Positions 5,454-9,067 of a stretch of DNA of 9,067 nt are shown piece after piece; position 1 is the first letter of the stretch; each line of letters opens with the position of its first letter. Source of the DNA: Caryophanales bacterium (GTDB lineage: Bacteria; Bacillota_I; Bacilli_A; RFN20; CAG-826); NCBI GenBank assembly GCA_028723545.1, contig JAQYER010000120.1, forward strand, positions 1 to 9,067, given 5' to 3'. The position numbers were made by a program, and so were the translations under genes. The notes under the pieces are model-generated. The model worked only from the letters and a program-made list of their open reading frames with translations. It was not told where the DNA came from and ran no database searches.

Positions 5454-6449
5454 ATGGAAAATTACGAGCCACCATTTGTTATAACAAATGAGATAATGAA
5501 TTTAGTATCAACAATTATGGAAAAGATTGGCAAAATCAATGTTTTCAATGAGCTCGATAAACTTCCAATATTAAGAAAACAAAACAGAATTAGATCAATT
5601 CACTCTAGTTGTGCTATAGAAGCTAATTCCTTATCTCTTGATCAAGTTAACGATGTAATTAACGGGAAAGATGTTATTGGCCCTCAAAAAGATATTCTTG
5701 AGGTAAAAAACGCTATTCGTGCATACGAAGAAATTGAAAATATTGATCCATATTCAAAAAAAGATTTATTAAAAATCCATGGTATTATCGGTAAAGGTGT
5801 TGTTGAAAACGCTGGTCACTTCAGAACTGGCAATGAAGGAGTAAAAGATGAAAATGGAAATGTTGTTTTCATTGCTCCTCCTCCTATAATGGTTGATGGT
5901 TTGATGAGTGACTTACTTTTATGGATTAAAAAGAATAAAGAAATAGTTAATTATTTAGTGCTTTCTTCAATCTTTCATTACGAATTTGTTTTCATTCACC
6001 CATTTAGAGATGGAAATGGCCGAATGGCAAGATTTTGGCAAACTGCTATTTTAGGGAAATGGAATAAACTATTTTATTATCTCCCAATTGAGAATCACAT
6101 TAAGGACCATCAAGATGAATACTACAAAGCAATTAGTCAATCTCATGTAGAAGGTAAAACAAATTCATTTGTTGTGTTTATGCTTAAAATGATTGATTCT
6201 TCATTAGAAGAGTTGATTAAAAATACTTCAATATATTCTGAGAATTCTATATACACTAAAAAACTATTATCATTAATCCCTATTGGTGTGTTTATGACCG
6301 CAAATGAAATCATGGACTTATTAGGACTAAAAAGCAAAGAAACTTTAAGAAAGAACTATCTTAATCCGGTTATTGAAAAAGGGTATTTAATCTTAGAATA
6401 TCCTAGTAAACCCACAAGCAAAAACCAAAGATATAAAAGGATAAAATGA
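5454..6449 (+). CDS. Fic-domain protein (AMP/NMP-transferase), class II-like with C-terminal winged helix
   Basis: The protein has 331 residues. The Fic catalytic motif HPFRDGNGRMAR is complete at residues 182-193: catalytic His, Pro, Phe, acidic residue, and the GNGR anion-binding loop. Fic proteins transfer a nucleotide, usually AMP from ATP, to a Ser, Thr or Tyr of a target protein. An N-terminal inhibitory helix is visible as SSCAIEANSLSL (residues 51-62). Its Ser52-x3-Glu56 spacing matches the (S/T)xxxE(G/N) motif, but the residue after Glu is Ala. An upstream inhibitory helix marks class II Fic proteins, which are self-inhibited. A GVFMTANEIMDLLGL...ETLRKNYLNPVIEKGYL segment near residues 278-312, interrupted here for brevity, looks like a winged-helix domain as in many stand-alone Fic proteins. 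The gene is a single unit with its own promoter and repeats; no separate antitoxin is seen. The target is unknown. Confidence 0.92.
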   Translation: MENYEPPFVITNEIMNLVSTIMEKIGKINVFNELDKLPILRKQNRIRSIHSSCAIEANSLSLDQVNDVINGKDVIGPQKDILEVKNAIRAYEEIENIDPYSKKDLLKIHGIIGKGVVENAGHFRTGNEGVKDENGNVVFIAPPPIMVDGLMSDLLLWIKKNKEIVNYLVLSSIFHYEFVFIHPFRDGNGRMARFWQTAILGKWNKLFYYLPIENHIKDHQDEYYKAISQSHVEGKTNSFVVFMLKMIDSSLEELIKNTSIYSENSIYTKKLLSLIPIGVFMTANEIMDLLGLKSKETLRKNYLNPVIEKGYLILEYPSKPTSKNQRYKRIK

Positions 6450-6651
6450 TATATAGCGAGCAATAAAAAGAATATTTAGTTATACGATTCATTAATTAAA
6501 GCAATAGTTGACAAACCATTAGCGAAAATAAAGAAAGAACTCATATTTGGCACTTCAGCAATTTTGCAGTCTACTATTGAATCTGCCTAAAACTTGATAT
6601 ATATGCGTAAGTGAAGTGAACCCACTTTATTGGACAAGTTCATCAATTAGG
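6450..6651 (+). other. Intergenic remnant region after fic
   Basis: This stretch holds no intact gene. A 36-codon open stretch (6480-6590, beginning LYDSLIKAIVDKPLAKIKKE, ending in TAA) looks coding-like but has no start and no recognised family. It is followed by an IS3-family-like terminal repeat (6612-6640). The combination suggests debris of past insertions. Confidence 0.4.
6612..6640 (+). mobile_element. Solitary IS3-family (IS150-group-like) terminal inverted repeat
   Basis: The sequence starts TGAAGTGAACCCAC and continues TTTATTGGAC, then AAGTT. Aligned from memory with the IS150 end it matches at about 19 of 24 positions, including the terminal TG, the ACCCA block and the TTGGAC block. 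No partner repeat or transposase fragment was found in the window, so it is a relic of an insertion sequence end. Confidence 0.5.
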
Positions 6652-6680
6652 CGACTCGAACATACAATCGGGTCGTTTTT
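6652..6680 (+). terminator. Rho-independent terminator
   Basis: CGACTCGA (6652-6659) pairs with TCGGGTCG (6668-6675), eight pairs including one T-G, across an 8-nt loop. Five T follow. It insulates the MntA-HepT operon from upstream transcription. Confidence 0.8.
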
Positions 6681-6690
6681 ATATAATTAG

Positions 6691-6737
6691 AGGACAAAAT
6701 GACCTATATAAAAATTTATAAAAGGACAAAATGACCT
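6691..6737 (+). repeat. Duplicated 15-bp operator-like sites upstream of mntA-hepT
   Basis: AGGACAAAATGACCT occurs identically at 6691-6705 and 6723-6737, 32 bp apart start to start (about three helical turns). Each copy is an imperfect palindrome (AGG-N-CA, three A, TG-N-CCT). A further half-site AGGACA lies at 6755-6760 between the -35 and -10. These are good candidate binding sites for the HTH domain of the first gene product, giving autoregulation. Confidence 0.7.
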
Positions 6738-6744
6738 TTTTTTA

Positions 6745-6773
6745 TTTACATGATAGGACAGTTGTGGTATTAT
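6745..6773 (+). promoter_or_regulatory. Promoter of the mntA-hepT operon
   Basis: TTTACA (6745-6750, 5 of 6) and TATTAT (6768-6773, 5 of 6) are separated by 17 bp. The start would be near 6780, leaving about 10 nt before the ATG at 6790 and no proper Shine-Dalgarno. An operator half-site sits in the spacer. Confidence 0.7.
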
Positions 6774-6789
6774 ATTTCCGGGTAAAGAT

Positions 6790-7269
6790 ATGACATTAAA
6801 AGAAATAAGAATTAAAAATAATTTATCTCAATTAGATGCTTCAGTAATTGTTGGAGTTCCGGTTCGCACCTTGAGAAGATATGAAAACGATGATAATTAT
6901 GGTGATGCTTTTAAGAGAAAATATTTTATTGACACTATAACGGATTATTGCTTGATCAACGAGGAAAAAGGACTATTAACTGTAGAGAAAATAAAAGAAA
7001 TTGTAAATGAATTGTTTGATAACGAATACAAAGGACAGATTGATTTTTGCTATCTATTTGGAAGTTATTCTAGAGGTACAGCGAAAGAAACGAGTGATAT
7101 TGATTTGTATGTTGCTTCCTCTTTAACTGGATTAAAATTTGTTGGTTTAATAGAAAGATTAAGACAAACCTTACATAAAAAGGTGGACTTAATTAGAAGC
7201 AGTGAACTTGAAAATAATATTGATTTAATTAATGAGATTATGAAAGAAGGCATAAAAATATATGGGTAG
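6790..7269 (+). CDS. mntA: HTH-fused MntA-type nucleotidyltransferase antitoxin
   Basis: The protein has 159 residues and two domains. Residues 1-50 are an XRE-like helix-turn-helix (LKEIRIKNNLSQLDASVIVG, then VPVRTLRRYE). Residues 65-159 are a minimal nucleotidyltransferase of the MNT/DNA polymerase beta fold, with the exact GSx10DxD motif: Gly91-Ser92 and Asp103-x-Asp105, plus a third acidic residue Asp133 in KVDLI. In characterised MntA-HepT pairs, MntA transfers AMP units from ATP to a tyrosine beside the HepT active site and so silences the RNase. The stop overlaps the HepT start by 8 nt, so the genes are translationally coupled. The added HTH probably lets the antitoxin bind the paired repeats upstream and control the operon. 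All catalytic acids are present, so it looks active. Confidence 0.9.
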   Translation: MTLKEIRIKNNLSQLDASVIVGVPVRTLRRYENDDNYGDAFKRKYFIDTITDYCLINEEKGLLTVEKIKEIVNELFDNEYKGQIDFCYLFGSYSRGTAKETSDIDLYVASSLTGLKFVGLIERLRQTLHKKVDLIRSSELENNIDLINEIMKEGIKIYG

Positions 7270-7603
7270 TAAACAAGACAAATATTACGCCGAGAAAGTA
7301 TTATTTGAAATTGAAGCAATTATCAAATACACAAGCGGAATGTCGTTTGAAGAATTCATGAGTGATGTTAAAACGATTGATGCGACAATGTTTAGACTTC
7401 AACAAATGATTGAACATATTAAAGAAATTTCTTTAGAGTTTAAAGAAAAACATACTGAGATTCCATGGGTTGATATAGTTGGGTTTAGAAATCGTATTGT
7501 TCATGAATACGGCAAAACAGACTACACAACTGTTTATGAAGTGATCAACGTAAATATTTATCAATTAAAAGAATTGTTTGATCAATATATAAAAAACGTT
7601 TAA
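7262..7603 (+). CDS. hepT: HepT-type HEPN RNase toxin
   Basis: The protein has 113 residues, all helical, the usual length for HepT/DUF86. The signature R-x4-H-x-Y is complete in FRNRIVHEYG: Arg76, His81 and Tyr83. In this family Arg and His form the RNase centre, and the Tyr is the residue that MntA adenylylates. The start overlaps the end of the nucleotidyltransferase gene by 8 nt, and no separate promoter is visible, so it is expressed with its antitoxin. No truncation or frameshift is seen. With its partner it forms the one clearly intact toxin-antitoxin pair in the window. Confidence 0.9.
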   Translation: MGSKQDKYYAEKVLFEIEAIIKYTSGMSFEEFMSDVKTIDATMFRLQQMIEHIKEISLEFKEKHTEIPWVDIVGFRNRIVHEYGKTDYTTVYEVINVNIYQLKELFDQYIKNV

Positions 7604-7612
7604 TTAATGTAG

Positions 7613-7928
7613 ATAAAAAATGTAAAAGAGTATGAAATGGGCGTCAATAAAGCTATATATTTGTTAACTTTTCAAAAGGAAAATAACAAAAGCGCTTTTT
7701 TAAAAGGTCTTGGTTATAGCATTAATAATCCAGCAAAATTAAAAGGAGATATATTGCTATACAGATATTTTATCTTTAACTTTTAGTCATTACTCCAAGA
7801 ATTGCTTAAGATGTATTGCGAAAACAATTCTTCATGGAAAAATTGTTACGACTGTGTGGGAACTTAAACAAAATTTTATTATTAGATTTATAACTTTAAT
7901 TCCAGGAGGAGATAAAAAATGGAAGTAG
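7613..7928 (+). pseudogene. Decayed DUF6883-like gene upstream of DUF4926
   Basis: Two coding-like pieces lie in different frames. The first (7613-7786) reads EYEMGVNKAIYLL, then KENNKSAFLKGLGYSINNP, and stops at TAG 7784-7786. The second (from about 7788) reads CIAKTILHGKIVTTVW, then FIIRFITLIPGGDKKW, and stops at TAG 7926-7928. A KA-x-FxxxLGY part followed by a (V/T)TVWxx...RFIT part is the layout I associate with DUF6883, often found beside DUF4926. The frame change between them and the shortened middle make it non-functional. The second piece overlaps the DUF4926 start by 10 nt and contains that gene's ribosome binding site in its Gly-Gly-Asp codons, so the two were coupled. An ATG at 7637 could still open a 49-codon ORF. 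The family name is from memory and moderate. Confidence 0.5.
7904..7909 (+). promoter_or_regulatory. Strong ribosome binding site for the DUF4926-like gene
   Basis: AGGAGG ends 9 nt before the ATG at 7919. It lies inside the tail of the decayed upstream gene. Confidence 0.8.
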
Positions 7929-8152
7929 GAACAAGAATAATAACGCTTGTAGATAAAATAACTACTGAAGGACTTGAAAAAATTGCAATTCCAAAAGGGA
8001 CAGTTGGAACCATATGTGAAATTTATCCAGACTACGTTTTAGTGGAAATATGGGGAGAAAGTGCACCAAAAGATATTGAAGGCGTTTACGATTACGAAAT
8101 AAATGAAATTAAAGAATTTTCTGGTTTTAAGAATTTTAAAAAACCCAATTAA
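7919..8152 (+). CDS. DUF4926-like small protein, possible immunity/antitoxin
   Basis: The protein has 77 residues and a strong AGGAGG. It starts EVGTRIITLVDKI, continues IPKGTVGTICEIYPD, and has YVLVEIW and VYDYEINEIKEF segments: alternating short strands with a G-T-x-G-T turn, as in a small SH3-like beta barrel. This pattern (a GTxGTI turn, then a YxVEF strand, then a D...E end) matches DUF4926, a family of about 60-80 residues often found next to DUF6883 proteins. It is intact while both neighbouring partner-like copies are decayed, as expected if a protective protein outlives its toxin. No membrane segment or signal peptide is present. The protective role is an inference from context. Confidence 0.65.
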   Translation: MEVGTRIITLVDKITTEGLEKIAIPKGTVGTICEIYPDYVLVEIWGESAPKDIEGVYDYEINEIKEFSGFKNFKKPN

Positions 8153-8165
8153 TATTTTTAATTAG

Positions 8166-8468
8166 CATGTCGAATTTGAAGTTGGTGAAACAAAACTTAA
8201 ATTGGCCAAACAGCATCTGATTTTTTCCAAACAATAGCATTCAAACTTATGGATTGAATTTGAATGAAGCGTATACACAGAGAAAGAAAAAGAGAAGACA
8301 TTGCCTTTATACAATAAAACCAAATCAATAGCAGAAGTGATCGAAGGATTGGGATATTCGCCACGTCCAGGCAAGAAACGTATATTTGGATGGCAAACAT
8401 AAAATGTATTGCAAAAACGATTATTTATGGAAAATTTTGATACTTCTATACCATCCAAATACGATTAA
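8166..8468 (+). pseudogene. Second decayed copy, related to the DUF6883-like remnant
   Basis: One frame runs through this region with stops at 8235 (TAG), 8265 (TGA), 8400 (TAA) and 8466 (TAA); its best part (8268-8399, 44 codons) contains SIAEVIEGLGYSPRPGKKR. A different frame from 8405 reads CIAKTIIYGKF. Both parts echo the remnant at 7613-7928: GLGYS followed by a proline, then CIAKTI. At DNA level 7811-7844 and 8404-8437 match at roughly 85 percent, with the differences mostly at third codon positions or conservative changes in the CIAKTI frame. This points to a shared protein-coding ancestor. The gap between the two landmarks is about 47 nt shorter here. No intact product is possible. 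Confidence 0.45.
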
Positions 8469-8544
8469 TTCTATATGAACTGATTCTAGTAATTTATAAA
8501 ATAAGTTTAAATTAAATTTATTAGAAAATTATTTTTTGGTGTGG

Positions 8545-8621
8545 TAATATTTTCCTCGCTGATGAGTAGTTATCCTCCGATAACGTAAGTCCAATCAGGA
8601 TGCGTTTAGGAGGTTTTTTAT
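8545..8621 (+). promoter_or_regulatory. Attenuator-like leader of the MATE gene, candidate guanidine-IV (mepA) riboswitch
   Basis: Two exclusive structures can form. Structure one is the hairpin GTTATC (8569-8574), loop CTCC, GATAAC (8579-8584). Structure two pairs CCTCC (8574-8578) with GGAGG (8609-8613), with inner helix TAACGTA and TGCG(T)TTA and an apical TCC/GGA, directly followed by T6: a terminator. The GGAGG is also the ribosome binding site of the MATE gene, so structure two would block translation too. A CTGATGAG box (8559-8566) precedes the first hairpin. This two-hairpin design ahead of a MepA-type exporter is what the mepA motif (guanidine-IV riboswitch) shows. The class name is from memory. 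A weak extended -10 (TAATAT, 8545-8550) may start the transcript near 8557. Confidence 0.55.
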
Positions 8622-9067
8622 ATGAATGAAAACAAAATGGCAATTAAAAAAATAAAGTCATTACTTTGGTCAATGGGATTACCGATGGTTTTTTCAATGG
8701 TTCTTCAAGCATTATACAATGTTGTAGATACAATATTTGTCATTAATATGGGTGAAACTGGAATCAAGGCTAATCTCGCTTTAACATATGTTTTTCCAGT
8801 TCAAATATTTATGATTGCGGTTGGTGTTGGAACTGGCATCGGAATCAATGCTTTATTATCGAGGAGTTTAGGGGAAAAAGATCAAAGAAAAATTGGTTTA
8901 ACTTTAGGTAATGGCATATTTATTGGAATCATTTTATACATTATATTTTTATTATTTGGTTTATTCGCTTCTAAATGGTTTATGTCAATCCAAACAAACG
9001 ATGAAGAAATAATCAAGATGGGTAGTGAATATTTAACAATCGTCACAACATTATCTTTTGGGGCAAT
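8622..9067 (+). CDS. MATE-family multidrug efflux transporter (3' truncated by window)
   Basis: The first 148 codons are present. After a short basic N-terminus (KMAIKKIKSLLWSMG) the segment LPMVFSMVLQALYNVVDTIF is the classic first transmembrane helix of MATE proteins with its YNxVDxxF signature. Next come a VFPVQIFMIAVGVGTGIGIN helix, SRSLGEKDQRK in the cytoplasmic loop (the usual A/SRxxG...D motif), and another hydrophobic helix (FIGIILYIIFLLFGLF). These are inner-membrane exporters driven by Na+ or H+ gradients, about 450 residues long. The ATG at 8622 has AGGAGG (8608-8613) 8 nt upstream. The overlap of that site with an upstream terminator stem implies control by the leader. A MepA-like subfamily would fit a guanidine-IV leader, but the fragment alone cannot prove it. 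Confidence 0.92.
   Translation, partial: MNENKMAIKKIKSLLWSMGLPMVFSMVLQALYNVVDTIFVINMGETGIKANLALTYVFPVQIFMIAVGVGTGIGINALLSRSLGEKDQRKIGLTLGNGIFIGIILYIIFLLFGLFASKWFMSIQTNDEEIIKMGSEYLTIVTTLSFGA

Noticed and set aside
5277..6449. Mollicute code 4 (TGA as Trp)
   Set aside because: Intact genes use TGG for Trp and contain no internal TGA; the two TGA codons at gene ends behave as stops.
8162..8458. 98-residue minus-strand ORF opposite the second decayed copy
   Set aside because: It has no ribosome binding site and a Cys/Ser/Phe-rich composition, and the plus strand carries the homologous landmarks; it is a shadow.
8557..8600. Hammerhead ribozyme (CTGATGAG followed by a hairpin)
   Set aside because: The GAAA box after the hairpin is missing, and an attenuator in front of the MATE gene explains the structure better.

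Overview
The window is AT-rich DNA with AGGAGG-type ribosome binding sites, sigma-70-like promoters and standard-code genes (TGG is used for Trp and TGA as a stop). This suggests a low-GC Gram-positive bacterium (Bacillota, Bacilli or Erysipelotrichia-like). The species cannot be named from the sequence. All recognisable genes lie on the + strand. The content is accessory: an island of toxin-antitoxin, conflict and mobile-DNA remnants, entered through the 3' end of a DUF4143-type ATPase gene and left through the 5' end of a MATE efflux gene.

Layout. (1) 1-417: 3' end of an AAA+/DUF4143 ATPase, then a terminator. (2) 536-1035: a promoter, an intact ribbon-helix-helix-like antitoxin and the first 23 codons of a HipA/CtkA-like kinase toxin whose start codon and body are lost. 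(3) 1045-1272: a long rod-shaped RNA structure (6S-like candidate) and a terminator. (4) 1286-4170: a short unknown fragment, then a tightly coupled pair made of a 629-residue Sel1-repeat/phosphoribosyltransferase protein and a short DprA/Smf-family protein, closed by a terminator. (5) 4186-5372: a small broken gene and a HEPN-like protein whose natural start also looks lost. (6) 5381-6449: a Fic protein behind a 12-bp triple repeat and an apparently leaderless promoter. (7) 6450-6789: unrecognised fragment, an IS3-family-like terminal repeat, a terminator and operator-like repeats. (8) 6790-7603: an HTH-nucleotidyltransferase/HEPN pair of the MntA-HepT type. (9) 7613-8468: a DUF4926-like gene between two decayed copies of what looks like its partner (DUF6883-like). 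(10) 8545-9067: an attenuator-like leader and the start of a MATE (MepA-like) transporter.

How it works together. Most modules are independent units with their own promoter, short leader and terminator. The recurring pattern is loss of the probable toxin and survival of the probable antitoxin or immunity gene (CtkA-like, DUF6883-like twice). MntA-HepT, Fic and Sel1-PRTase/DprA look intact. The strongest candidate for an under-described system is the Sel1-PRTase plus DprA operon, which joins two protein families otherwise known from competence (ComF-like and DprA) to a repeat sensor. The second is the decayed small gene plus HEPN pair. Domain names come from recognised motifs and memory of the families, not from a search.
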